Of a DNA stretch of 47,929 nt, positions 7,735-16,406 are shown in pieces. The DNA is from Bacteroidales bacterium. GTDB lineage: Bacteria; Bacteroidota; Bacteroidia; Bacteroidales; UBA932. Position 1 is the first letter of the stretch; each line of letters opens with the position of its first letter. The notes beneath the pieces are model-generated. The model saw only the letters and a list, made by a program, of their open reading frames with translations. It made no database searches and was not told where the DNA came from. A program made the position numbers and the translations under genes. The stretch spans positions 1-47,929 of the forward strand of contig JAGCXP010000015.1 in the NCBI GenBank assembly GCA_017961345.1, read 5' to 3'.

Positions 7735-9063
7735 CTATTTGCAAAGCATAATGTCGAGAATGAGCCGGTCGGTGGCTTTCATGCCGGTGGACCCGATGGC
7801 TCCGATGTTCTGAATGGTCTTTTCCACGTCGTCTTCCACGATGCCGTCCGTGGAGGGGATGCAATGGCCGCTCAGGGCGAGGACGGCGGACTGGACGGCG
7901 CAGGAGACCCCCGAGGCCACCTTCATGGCGCACCCCACTTTCGCTCCGTCGCACACCATTCCCGTAATGTTGCCCGCCATGTTCTTGATGGCCGCGCAAA
8001 TTTCCTTGTAGCCCCCGCCCTGCAGATAGACAATGCCGCAGGCGGAGCCGGTGGAGGCCACCACACAGCCGCAGAGGGCGGAGAGTTTGCCCAAATAGTG
8101 TTTGATATGAATGGCCACGAGGTTGCTTAGAATGAGCGCCCGCGCGAGGGGTTCGTCTTCAACGCCGTATTTGAGGGCGTAGGCGATGACCGGCATGCTG
8201 GCCGTAATGCCCTGGTTGCCGCTGCCGCTGTTGCTCATGGCCGGGAGCGTGCTTCCCGCCATACGGGCATCCGAAGCGGCGGCCGTCAGCCCCATCGCAT
8301 AACTGAGGAAGTCGTCTCCGAAGACGTCCTGCTGATGGCTGCGGATGTTTTTCCCCACCTGCAAGCCATAGTCGCCCTCCAGTCCTTCGAGGGCCAGGGC
8401 ATAGTTGAGGCGGCGGTCCTCCAGGATGAAACGGATGTCTTCGAAAGGCGCGTTGCGGGCGAAGTCCAGGATTTCTTCCACATTCAGGGAATAGGTCTCG
8501 TCGGCGCGTTCCTTGAGGGCGGCGCCGGATTCGGAACAGACCAGAATGCGGTCGGCAAAACTGGTCTCGACGATGCGGTCGTGGTCGTCTTCGATGACGG
8601 CATAGGCGTGCGGCGCCACTTCCGCGCTGGCGTGACGGCCTTCTCCGGCCGAGACGGTGGCTTTCACATAGAGCAGGTGGGCGGTGTCGGCGACGCAGAT
8701 GCGGACCTTCTTCTCGTTCACCAGCCTCTTGGCACGGGCAATCGCCGCTTCGCTGAGCCCGCTTAGCACCTCCAGCCCTTTCGCGGAATCGCCGCAGACG
8801 GCACCGAGCGCGGCCGCCACGGGAATGCCGACCATGCCGGTCCCGGGGATGCCCACGCCCATTCCGTTCTTGAGAATGTTGCCGCTGACGGCCACTTCAA
8901 TCCGAAGGTCCGCCTGCAGTCGCCAGGAAGCGTCGAAGCCGCAGTTTTCCAGAATGATTTCCGTCGCCTTGGCTACGGCCAGCGCTACCGCGATCGGTTC
9001 CGTGCAGCCCAGGGCGGGTTTCACTTCCTGATGGAGGAGGGAGAGAATGTCGCGGTATTCCAT
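7735..9063 (-). CDS. cyuA: UPF0597/CyuA-family L-cysteine desulfidase (L-serine dehydratase-like)
   Basis: A 442-residue cytoplasmic protein of the YhaM/CyuA family. Members are iron-sulfur enzymes that degrade L-cysteine to pyruvate, ammonia and sulfide, and are distantly related to serine dehydratase alpha subunits. Visible hallmarks are HQEVKPALGCTEP near the start (the Cys is a cluster-ligand candidate), SNSGSGNQG in the middle, GSACGIVYLQGGG, and GSTGMKATDRLIL close to the end. It is the last gene of a minus-strand operon, starting 4 bp after the acyltransferase stop. A deaminase acting on serine is possible, so cysteine as substrate is inferred from the family. Confidence 0.82.
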   Translation of the reverse strand: MEYRDILSLLHQEVKPALGCTEPIAVALAVAKATEIILENCGFDASWRLQADLRIEVAVSGNILKNGMGVGIPGTGMVGIPVAAALGAVCGDSAKGLEVLSGLSEAAIARAKRLVNEKKVRICVADTAHLLYVKATVSAGEGRHASAEVAPHAYAVIEDDHDRIVETSFADRILVCSESGAALKERADETYSLNVEEILDFARNAPFEDIRFILEDRRLNYALALEGLEGDYGLQVGKNIRSHQQDVFGDDFLSYAMGLTAAASDARMAGSTLPAMSNSGSGNQGITASMPVIAYALKYGVEDEPLARALILSNLVAIHIKHYLGKLSALCGCVVASTGSACGIVYLQGGGYKEICAAIKNMAGNITGMVCDGAKVGCAMKVASGVSCAVQSAVLALSGHCIPSTDGIVEDDVEKTIQNIGAIGSTGMKATDRLILDIMLCK

Positions 9064-9067
9064 ACCA

Positions 9068-10255
9068 TTACCCCATAATCCATTTGCCGACCTTCGGAAT
9101 GCGCTGCACGAGCGTGCAACAAAGGGCGACGCTCACGAAAGAGAGCAGGGCGGTGGCAAGAATCTGCACCGGGGTAGTCCAGACACCGAGAATGCCGTCA
9201 GCGCCCAAGCCGAGGGTCACGCGCAGCCAGGCGGAGATGGCCACGAGAACGAAAAGGTGACTCAGGTACATCCCGTATCCGGCTTTGGAAACGGGGATGA
9301 GCACGCGGCGGGAGAAGGCCGAATACGGCCTTTCGGGAGAGCCGTCTCCGTCCTTGATTTTTCGGAAAACGAGGATCCAGCCGAGCGCCATCAGCACCAG
9401 CCCGATGGTATCGTTCAGCCAGGGACCTTCCCAGACGGCGGCAAAAGCGACAGGGCCCTCGAAGGGGAAGACGCCGCCCGTGTCGGTGCGGACGCGGAGC
9501 AGGAAGCCCTGCACGCACCAGGCATAGCCGATGAAAAAGGCGGGAAGGGCGATGGCGAGGGTTTTCTTCCAGGAGAGTTCCCCCACAAAACGGCGGAAAT
9601 ACAGCCCGAGCAGCAGGTAGCCGATAAAGCCGCTGAGGTAGTAGAGGACACCGTAGCGGTTCCAACTGGCCTCGCCCCAGAGGGGATAATCGGCCGTATT
9701 GGGAATGCCCGAGGGGCCATAAACGACGGTGGCAGGACCGCCGGCCCAGTGACGGATTAGGGGAATGAAGGTGGAGAGCAGCCAGATGGCCAGATAGACC
9801 TGCAGTTCCTTTTTCGAGACTTTCTCCGCCCAGGGGGAGAGCAGGGGCATCAGCAGATACAGCCCGACCAGCATATAGACGAACCAGAGGTGTCCGGCGG
9901 CGTAGTTGAAATTCAGCAGCAGACTCTTGAAATTCTCGACGGGTTCTCCCCAGACCAGGGCGTAGGCCACGGTCCAGATAGCAAAGGGAATCAGGATGCG
10001 GGCGGCCCGGCGGCGGAAAAATTCCCCGGTGGAATAATGCAGGGGGAACTGGAGGTAGGAAGAAGCGATGACGAAGAGGACCACGCCTGCGCGGGAAAGG
10101 ACGTTCAGCAGGGACACCCAGACCGCGTCGGAATGGGTGAGAATCAGGGATCCCTCTCCACCGAGGTAAAAAGGTTCGCAACTGTGCGTCAGCATGACCA
10201 TGAAACAGGCGGCCACGCGCAGCCAGTCCATCCAGATTTCTCGTTTGTTTTCCAT
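9068..10255 (-). CDS. Membrane acyltransferase, acyltransferase-3 family
   Basis: A 395-residue polytopic membrane protein with about ten hydrophobic segments. It opens with WMDWLRVAACFMVMLTHS, the characteristic first helix of acyltransferase-3 proteins, in which the histidine is proposed to be catalytic. Such proteins acylate surface polysaccharides, peptidoglycan or lipids; WecH, an O-acetyltransferase of enterobacterial common antigen, is one example. The acceptor cannot be read from the sequence. The start overlaps the stop of the antiporter gene (TAATG), and the stop lies 4 bp before the cysteine desulfidase gene, so it is the middle gene of a three-gene operon. Confidence 0.85.
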   Translation of the reverse strand: MENKREIWMDWLRVAACFMVMLTHSCEPFYLGGEGSLILTHSDAVWVSLLNVLSRAGVVLFVIASSYLQFPLHYSTGEFFRRRAARILIPFAIWTVAYALVWGEPVENFKSLLLNFNYAAGHLWFVYMLVGLYLLMPLLSPWAEKVSKKELQVYLAIWLLSTFIPLIRHWAGGPATVVYGPSGIPNTADYPLWGEASWNRYGVLYYLSGFIGYLLLGLYFRRFVGELSWKKTLAIALPAFFIGYAWCVQGFLLRVRTDTGGVFPFEGPVAFAAVWEGPWLNDTIGLVLMALGWILVFRKIKDGDGSPERPYSAFSRRVLIPVSKAGYGMYLSHLFVLVAISAWLRVTLGLGADGILGVWTTPVQILATALLSFVSVALCCTLVQRIPKVGKWIMG

Positions 10256-12498
10256 TAATTAAACCATTTTAGACTGTCCGCTTCCCCGGCCATCCAGACG
10301 CCGTCCCCGGACTGGAAACGCAGCTCGGGAGAAGGGTTGGAGATCATTTCTTCGCCGCGCAGCACGCCTACGACCATACAGCCGGCATCCCGCAGGTTCG
10401 TCTCCCGCAGCATTTTTCCGCACAGGGGCGAGTCGTCGCCCAGGACGAAGCATTCGAGCTTGAACAGCTGCTCGCGCTCGTCCGGCGCGAGGGTGGTGCC
10501 CATCAGTTCGGTGAAACGGTCGAGCTGGTCCCGCGTGCCGACGGCTACGAGGGTGTCGCCGGGATAGACGAATTCTTTTCCGGCGGGCACGAGAATGCCG
10601 TGATGGCCGCGCTGAATCTTCACGACGTTGACGCCCGAAGAGCTGCGGATGGGAATGTCTTTGAGTTGTTTGCCGGCCCAGATGGAATCGGAGGAAAGTT
10701 TGAAGGACTCCGTGCGCATGTCATAGGCCGCCAGTTTGCGGTTGACGGACGTGGAGACCGGGCGTTCACGGCTCGCCTGGATTTCCTTTTGGTTGAGGTT
10801 CTCGAAGAAGCGCGACTCCAGGCCCGAGAAGCGGTGGAAATAGACGCGGACGACCATAAACACCAGCAGAAGCAGGCCGATGATGCCGAGAATGGCCCAG
10901 CCGCTGAGTTCGACGTTGACCACGATGACGGGGATGCAGAAGGCCAGGGCAATCAGGATGCGCAGGATGGCCAGGGCCAGAATCCTCCATCCGTTGCTGC
11001 GGTTTTCCTTGACCAGCGCCGCCGCCGAATGCTTGATGGAGCCGCCGGAAATGGCCAGGCCGTAGAGGAAAGGCGACATGGCCAGCAGGGTGACGCCGGC
11101 TTCAATCAGACCCCGGACCGTCTTGCCGACGCCGGGCAGCAGGCCTTCCAACAGTCCGGGCAGAATCAGGTGGCAGGTCGTCACGACGGCGATGACCAGT
11201 ACGCTGTAGAGCACCACGCGCAGGATGTAGGCTTTCATCAGTTTTCTCCATTCGCTCTGGGCGGCCCGGGAAGAACTGCCCTCTACGTCGTCGTGGTCGA
11301 CCTTGGCCAGAATGCCCGCGGGCAGGTGCTTGCGGAAGAAGTTTTCCATCGGGCCGGCCGCCTTGATCATGTAGGGCGTGGTGAAGGTGGTGATGACCGA
11401 AACGGCGATAATGACGGGATAGATAAAGTCGCGGAGCACGCCCAGGCTGGCGCCCAGACCGGCGATAATGAAGGAGAACTCACCCAGTTGCGGGAGGCTC
11501 ATGGCCACGTGCGTGGAGGTGGAAAGCCCTTTGCCCGAGAGCAGGGAGCCGGTCAGCGAGAAGGCGAAAATCCCCACCATGACCACGAAGACGAGCACCA
11601 GGATGGGCAGCCAGTATTGTCCGATGACGGCGGGATTCACCATCATGCCCACGGACACGAAGAAAATGGCTCCGAAGAGGTCCTTGATATGACAGGTCAG
11701 TTTCTCAATGCGTTCCCCTTCCATGGTTTCGGAGAGAATGGAACCCATGACAAAGGCGCCCAGCGAGGAGGAAAAACCGAGGGAACTGGCCAGCGCGACC
11801 ATCGTAAAGCACAGGCCGAGGCTCACCAGCAGGAGAATTTCGTCGCTCAGGTAATCCCGGAAACGGCGCAGCAGGGTGGGCAGGAGATAAATGCCCACGA
11901 GGAACCACAGAATCAGGAAAAAGACGAGTTTGGCGATGGCCAAGACCATCGCGCCGCCGGAGAACTGATTCGAGACGGCGATGGTGGAAAGCAGCACCAT
12001 TAAGAGAACGGCTATCAAATCTTCCACCACGAGGATGCCGAAGACCAAGGGGGCGTAGGGCTTGTTGCTCAGACCCAGGTCGGAGTACGCCTTGATGATG
12101 ATGGTCGTCGAACTCATCGAGAGCATGCCGCCCAGGAAGATGCCTTCCATCAGTTTCCAACCCAGGATACCGCCCGTCACCAGGCCCATCATGAACATGC
12201 CCACGCAATTGAGCCCCGCCGTAATCAGGGCGGCGCTGCCCACTTTCAGCAGTTTGCGGAAACTGAATTCCAGGCCGAGTCCGAACAGCAGGAAGATAAT
12301 GCCGATATCAGACCACTGCTGTACCGATTGGGTGTCGGTCACGTTGGGGAAAAGTCCCATATGGGGGCCTACGAGGAAACCGGCCACGATATACCCCAGA
12401 ATCAGGGGCTGCTTGAGCACTTTGGAAAGGATGGTGAAGACCCCCGAGGCGATCAGGATGAGGGCAAGGTCGCGGACCAGGTTCAGTTCTTCGGACAT
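10255..12498 (-). CDS. CPA2-family cation:proton antiporter with tandem TrkA-C domains
   Basis: A 747-residue inner-membrane monovalent cation/H+ antiporter of the KefB/CPA2 type. Residues 1 to about 390 hold the Na+/H+ exchanger core (PLILGYIVAGFLVGPH near the start, then the helix containing GILVVEDLIAVLL). A second hydrophobic block lies at about 425-570. The cytosolic end has two consecutive TrkA-C-like (RCK-C) modules, about 600-665 (VVKIQRGHHGILVPAG) and 675-747 (GCMVVGVLRGEE). No NAD-binding TrkA-N domain is seen between membrane and tail, unlike KefB/KefC. It is probably a K+ or Na+ efflux system gated by a ligand. First gene of the antiporter-acyltransferase-cyuA operon. Confidence 0.88.
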   Translation of the reverse strand: MSEELNLVRDLALILIASGVFTILSKVLKQPLILGYIVAGFLVGPHMGLFPNVTDTQSVQQWSDIGIIFLLFGLGLEFSFRKLLKVGSAALITAGLNCVGMFMMGLVTGGILGWKLMEGIFLGGMLSMSSTTIIIKAYSDLGLSNKPYAPLVFGILVVEDLIAVLLMVLLSTIAVSNQFSGGAMVLAIAKLVFFLILWFLVGIYLLPTLLRRFRDYLSDEILLLVSLGLCFTMVALASSLGFSSSLGAFVMGSILSETMEGERIEKLTCHIKDLFGAIFFVSVGMMVNPAVIGQYWLPILVLVFVVMVGIFAFSLTGSLLSGKGLSTSTHVAMSLPQLGEFSFIIAGLGASLGVLRDFIYPVIIAVSVITTFTTPYMIKAAGPMENFFRKHLPAGILAKVDHDDVEGSSSRAAQSEWRKLMKAYILRVVLYSVLVIAVVTTCHLILPGLLEGLLPGVGKTVRGLIEAGVTLLAMSPFLYGLAISGGSIKHSAAALVKENRSNGWRILALAILRILIALAFCIPVIVVNVELSGWAILGIIGLLLLVFMVVRVYFHRFSGLESRFFENLNQKEIQASRERPVSTSVNRKLAAYDMRTESFKLSSDSIWAGKQLKDIPIRSSSGVNVVKIQRGHHGILVPAGKEFVYPGDTLVAVGTRDQLDRFTELMGTTLAPDEREQLFKLECFVLGDDSPLCGKMLRETNLRDAGCMVVGVLRGEEMISNPSPELRFQSGDGVWMAGEADSLKWFN

Positions 12499-12511
12499 TT
12501 TTCGGACTCTT

Positions 12512-12543
12512 TTTGCAAAGATAGGAAAAACAAACTATATTTG
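12512..12543 (+). promoter_or_regulatory. Promoter of the acyl-CoA synthetase-cysE operon
   Basis: TTTG (12512-12515), 20 nt, TATATTTG (12536-12543), 45 nt before the ATG. It is interleaved with the divergent antiporter promoter. Confidence 0.65.
12516..12523 (-). promoter_or_regulatory. -7 element for the antiporter operon
   Basis: TATCTTTG on the minus strand, 17 nt before the ATG at 12498. It directly abuts the -33 element of the opposing acyl-CoA synthetase promoter. Confidence 0.6.
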
Positions 12544-12588
12544 TAGATACTTTCGTTGAAAACAAAAGGACTTTGAACAACTTCTGAT

Positions 12589-14271
12589 ATGGAATTTCAT
12601 TCTGTCAACAAACTTTTCCAGCAGTCTTTCATCGACCACTGGTTTTGTCCGGCCATCTCCGACCTCCAGGGCGAGACGTACACCTTCGAAGATGTTTGCA
12701 ACCGGATCATGGAGTATCACTTCTTTTTCGAGCAGGCCGGTATCGCCAAAGGCGACAAGATTGCCCTCTGCGGACAGAACCAGAGCGGCTGGGCCATCGG
12801 CTTCCTGGCCACGATGAGCTACGGGGCCGTGCCCGTGCCTATCCTCAATGATTTCACCCCGGACAACATCCGCCATCTGCTTGAGCACTCCGAAGCTCGT
12901 CTGCTGCTGACCGACGCCGGCATCTGGAGAGGGCTGGGCGCGCAGATTCCCGCCAATATCGAAGCGGTCGTCAACCTCAAGTCCTTCCGTCTTTTCCTGG
13001 CCGTCCGCCCCGAACTGGAGGCCGCCATGGAGCAGGGCAAAGCCCTCTTCAAACAGCGTTATCCCTACGGACTCAAGCGGACGGACGTCAATTTCTATGA
13101 AGACAGCGCCGATGAGCTGGCGATTATCAACTATACTTCCGGTACCTCCGGCTTCTCCAAGGGCGTGATGGTTCCCTACCGGAGCGTGCTCTCCAACCTC
13201 GATTTCGCCCGCTATTTCGCCGAGCCCCAGATGGGTGTCGGCCAGAGCGTCGTGTCCATGCTTCCGATGGCCCACATGTACGGCCTGATGTTCGAGTTCC
13301 TCGCCTGGATCCGCAGCGGCACGCATATCATCTACCTCGGCAAGGCCCCCAGCCCGAAGATCATTCTCGGCGCCTTCGCCCAGGTCAAGCCCGATCTGAT
13401 CATTACCGTTCCCCTCGTCATCGAGAAAATCTACAAGGGGAAAATCAAGGATACGGTCAAGAAACTCAAGTTCCTGCTCAACGTGCCCGCGGTCAACTCC
13501 CTCATCCGGGACAGCATCCGCAAGAAACTCGAGGAGAGTTTCGGCGGAAAGTTCGAGGAAATCATCATGGGCGGCGCCGCCTTCAATCCCGAAGCGGAGA
13601 AGTTCTTCCACGACCTCAAATTCCGCTACACGGTCGGCTACGGCATGACCGAGTGCGCCCCCATCATCGCCTACGCCCACTGGGACAAGGCCAAGCTCTA
13701 TTCTTGCGGCCAGGCGGCGCCCAATATGGAAATCCGCATCATTTCCCCCGATCCGGAGAACATCCCCGGCGACGTGCAGGTTCGCGGCGACAACGTCTTC
13801 CTGGGCTACTACAAGAACCCCGAAGCGACGGCCGAATCCTTCACCGAAGACGGCTGGTTCAAGACCGGCGACATCGGTGTCATGGACAAGGACGGCTTCC
13901 TCTTCCTCAAGGGCCGTTCCAAATGCATGATTCTCGGCCCCTCCGGACAGAACATCTATCCCGAGGAGATAGAATATTCCATCAACAACCTCCCGCTCGT
14001 GAACGACTCCCTGGTCATTGACGACGAGGGCAGCCTCGTGGCGCTGATTTATCCCGACTTCGCCGCCGGAGAGGCCGCCGGCCTGGATGCCGCCGCCACC
14101 AAGGCAAAGATTGAAGAACAACTCCCTGCGCTCAACAAGAGCCTGCCCGTCTATTCCAAAATCAAGAAAATGGAATTCCGCGACGAGGACTTCGAGCGCA
14201 CGCCCAAGAAGAGCATCCGCCGTTTCCTCTACCAGCGAAACGCCGCCGCTCCCGTTCCCGAAGAGAAATGA
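12589..14271 (+). CDS. Long-chain fatty acid CoA ligase / AMP-binding enzyme
   Basis: A 560-residue member of the ANL superfamily. The P-loop YTSGTSGFSKGVMVPY (about 179-194) binds ATP, GYGMTECAP (about 349-357) is the adenylate motif, DGWFKTGDIG (about 422-431) contains the ribose-binding Asp, and the conserved C-terminal lysine region is ERTPKKSIRRFL. It probably activates fatty acids to acyl-AMP and then acyl-CoA (FadD-like) at the inner face of the membrane. Chain length and final acceptor cannot be read; an acyl-ACP synthetase is an alternative. The stop overlaps the start of cysE by 4 bp (ATGA), so the two are co-translated. Confidence 0.85.
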   Translation: MEFHSVNKLFQQSFIDHWFCPAISDLQGETYTFEDVCNRIMEYHFFFEQAGIAKGDKIALCGQNQSGWAIGFLATMSYGAVPVPILNDFTPDNIRHLLEHSEARLLLTDAGIWRGLGAQIPANIEAVVNLKSFRLFLAVRPELEAAMEQGKALFKQRYPYGLKRTDVNFYEDSADELAIINYTSGTSGFSKGVMVPYRSVLSNLDFARYFAEPQMGVGQSVVSMLPMAHMYGLMFEFLAWIRSGTHIIYLGKAPSPKIILGAFAQVKPDLIITVPLVIEKIYKGKIKDTVKKLKFLLNVPAVNSLIRDSIRKKLEESFGGKFEEIIMGGAAFNPEAEKFFHDLKFRYTVGYGMTECAPIIAYAHWDKAKLYSCGQAAPNMEIRIISPDPENIPGDVQVRGDNVFLGYYKNPEATAESFTEDGWFKTGDIGVMDKDGFLFLKGRSKCMILGPSGQNIYPEEIEYSINNLPLVNDSLVIDDEGSLVALIYPDFAAGEAAGLDAAATKAKIEEQLPALNKSLPVYSKIKKMEFRDEDFERTPKKSIRRFLYQRNAAAPVPEEK

Positions 14272-15002
14272 GATCGCGTAAATCCACGGCCAAGTCCCTC
14301 GGGGAAATGATGGACGCGCTCAATGACGCCGTCTTCCCCGAATATGCCGACCGGGATCCGAACCTGGCCCCCGAGCGCATCTTGAAAGCCCTTTCCACCC
14401 TTGCGGGAGAGGAGGTGGCGCAGGCGTTCATCGCGGCCATTCCGGAAATCAAACGCCTGCTCGCGACCGACGTGGCCGCCATCGAAGCCAACGACCCCGC
14501 TGCCTCCGACCAGAAGGAAGTGGTGTTCTGCTACCCGGCGGTCAAGGCCATTCTCTACTACCGCGCCGCCCACGTGCTGCTGGGCCTGAAAGTGCCCGTG
14601 CTGCCCCGTATGCTGACGGAGTACGCCCATTCCGTGACCGGCATCGACATCCACCCGGGCGCGCAGATCGACGAGTACTTCGCCATCGACCACGGCACCG
14701 GTACGGTCATCGGTGAGACGGCCATCATCGGCAAGCACGTCACCCTCTATCAGGGTGTGACCCTCGGCGCCAAGAATTTTGTCTATGACGAAACGGGCCG
14801 GCCCCGGGACATTCCGCGCCACCCCATTATCGAAGACAACGTGACGGTGTACTCCAACGCCTCCCTGCTCGGCCGCATCACCATCGGCGAGGGCTCGATC
14901 ATCGGGGGTAACGTCTGGCTCACCCACTCCGTCCCGCCCCGCTCGCGCATCCTGCAGGGACGCTACCGCGAGGCCTACTTCAAAGACGGTGAGGGGATAT
15001 AA
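14268..15002 (+). CDS. cysE: Serine O-acetyltransferase
   Basis: A 244-residue enzyme that makes O-acetylserine from L-serine and acetyl-CoA, the first step of cysteine synthesis. The N-terminal helical domain is followed from about residue 115 by a left-handed beta-helix of hexapeptide repeats: DIHPGAQID, IDHGTGTVIGETAIIG and LYQGVTLGAKN, containing the catalytic His/Asp pairs. It lacks the C-terminal -NI tail typical of enzymes that dock into CysK, ending in DGEGI, whose terminal Ile could still serve. It overlaps the acyl-CoA synthetase gene by 4 bp. The partner cysK lies 16 kb away. The stop codon is embedded in a strong terminator. Confidence 0.92.
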   Translation: MRSRKSTAKSLGEMMDALNDAVFPEYADRDPNLAPERILKALSTLAGEEVAQAFIAAIPEIKRLLATDVAAIEANDPAASDQKEVVFCYPAVKAILYYRAAHVLLGLKVPVLPRMLTEYAHSVTGIDIHPGAQIDEYFAIDHGTGTVIGETAIIGKHVTLYQGVTLGAKNFVYDETGRPRDIPRHPIIEDNVTVYSNASLLGRITIGEGSIIGGNVWLTHSVPPRSRILQGRYREAYFKDGEGI

Positions 15003-15031
15003 AAAGGGTTGGCGAGCGCCAACCCTTTTTT
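15001..15031. terminator. Bidirectional intrinsic terminator between cysE and the porin gene
   Basis: A perfect 13-bp stem, AAAAAGGGTTGGC (15001-15013) with GCCAACCCTTTTT (15018-15030), loop GAGC. T-runs follow on both strands, so it serves the convergent cysE and porin operons. Confidence 0.85.
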
Positions 15032-15055
15032 GCTTCAAAGCCGTCGGAGCGGCTT

Positions 15056-16402
15056 TTAGAAGGAGAACTTCACGAGCGCCTGTACGCGGTGGTTCATCAC
15101 CCAGTGCTGGTCGATGGTCGCGTGCATATAGTCGTCCGGCGTGCCGTACTCGGCGGCGGTCAGCATATATTCGATACCGACCTGGAACTTGCCGATGTTG
15201 TACACGAGTTCGGGTTGGATACGGAAAGCGCGGGCCACTTTGGAGGAGGGAGTGTTACCCTTTTCCCAGTACATTTTGGCTCCCGTGGCGTCGGCGAGAA
15301 TGCCCTTCATCGAACCGATGTTCTCGATATAGCCCAGCAGCATTTCGGGCTGCCAGTTGCCCAGGCGGGCCATGGCGGTGAACCACCCGGAGAGGGTGTG
15401 GGTCGCCGTGTAGTTCCAGCTTCCGTCCGCATTGATGAGATTCACGCCGTATCCGCCGAAGAGGTTCATGTGGGAACCGTCGTTGGAATAGGTCACCTTG
15501 CCTTTGAAAGTCCAGTTGTCAGCCTTGGTCTGGGCATAGGCGAACGCGTTGAAGGTGGTCAGGCGGTCCTTGACTTTCTTCGTCCCGGTAGCGTCGTAGC
15601 GGCGGGGCTTGATGCTCAAGACGTCGCCGCCGATGCGGAAGAGGCTCTTCTGGGTCTTGAAGTTGAAGCCGAGGTAGCACTCGGGCGTGCAGGAGTACTT
15701 GATATAGTCTGCGACCTCGCCGATAGGCCCCGTGGAGGTGTACTGCATCTGCCAGAGGAGGGCGGCGGTGATGCTTCCCCAGCCGGTGTAATTCCACTCG
15801 AAGTTGACCTGCGGGCTGCGGTTGAACGCGCCGAAAGGCATTCCCGTGTCAAGGGAGAAAATGTCGGGAAGGTCGGCGGCGAAGGGATGCCAGGCCTGGC
15901 CGATTTTCCAGATGCGGGGCCCGTTCGCGACGGTTACATAAGCCTGGCGCAACCGCAGTTGAGCCGTACCTGTAACATTGGCGCCCCCTTGGTTGAGATT
16001 TCCCTTTCCTAAGCCGGCGAAGAAGTCCATCTCGAACTTGCCGCCGAACTTGTAATCCCCGACTTCAAAGCCGAAGATGTCCAGGCCGAGGCGGGAGGTC
16101 AGGGCCGCGAAGCGGAAACCCGGCGTCTCGTTGAGATCCTCGCCCTCGGGGTTCAGATTCCGGTCCTTGGGAATGAAGTAGAAGAGTTCTTCCGTACCCG
16201 CATAACTCTCGTGCGTATCAAAAGCGAAATAAGTGCGGAGAAAGCCGTAGGGCTTCAGGTGCGACCAGATGTCGCTCTTTTTGGCCGGCTTTTCGGCTGA
16301 AGGAGCCGGAGTCCCGGCTGCAGGAGCCTGTGCCTCGGCCGCAAAGGCGCCCGTGCTAAGCAGCAGGCAGAGGGCGGTGGAAAGGAAAATGCGGGATTTC
16401 AT
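15056..16402 (-). CDS. Outer membrane beta-barrel porin, DcaP-like
   Basis: A 448-residue outer membrane protein. It has a signal peptide (MKSRIFLSTALCLLLSTGAFA), an Ala/Pro-rich linker with lysines (about 22-42), then a barrel that starts at LKPYGFLRTYFAFDTHES and ends in the phenylalanine-terminated strand VQALVKFSF. Alternating hydrophobic and aromatic strands run through the whole protein. The pattern resembles DcaP-type porins, which admit small dicarboxylates or aromatic acids. It is the last gene of an operon with a DASS transporter 4 bp upstream, so it probably lets the same anionic substrate across the outer membrane. The substrate is inference. Confidence 0.75.
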   Translation of the reverse strand: MKSRIFLSTALCLLLSTGAFAAEAQAPAAGTPAPSAEKPAKKSDIWSHLKPYGFLRTYFAFDTHESYAGTEELFYFIPKDRNLNPEGEDLNETPGFRFAALTSRLGLDIFGFEVGDYKFGGKFEMDFFAGLGKGNLNQGGANVTGTAQLRLRQAYVTVANGPRIWKIGQAWHPFAADLPDIFSLDTGMPFGAFNRSPQVNFEWNYTGWGSITAALLWQMQYTSTGPIGEVADYIKYSCTPECYLGFNFKTQKSLFRIGGDVLSIKPRRYDATGTKKVKDRLTTFNAFAYAQTKADNWTFKGKVTYSNDGSHMNLFGGYGVNLINADGSWNYTATHTLSGWFTAMARLGNWQPEMLLGYIENIGSMKGILADATGAKMYWEKGNTPSSKVARAFRIQPELVYNIGKFQVGIEYMLTAAEYGTPDDYMHATIDQHWVMNHRVQALVKFSF

Positions 16403-16406
16403 AAGC

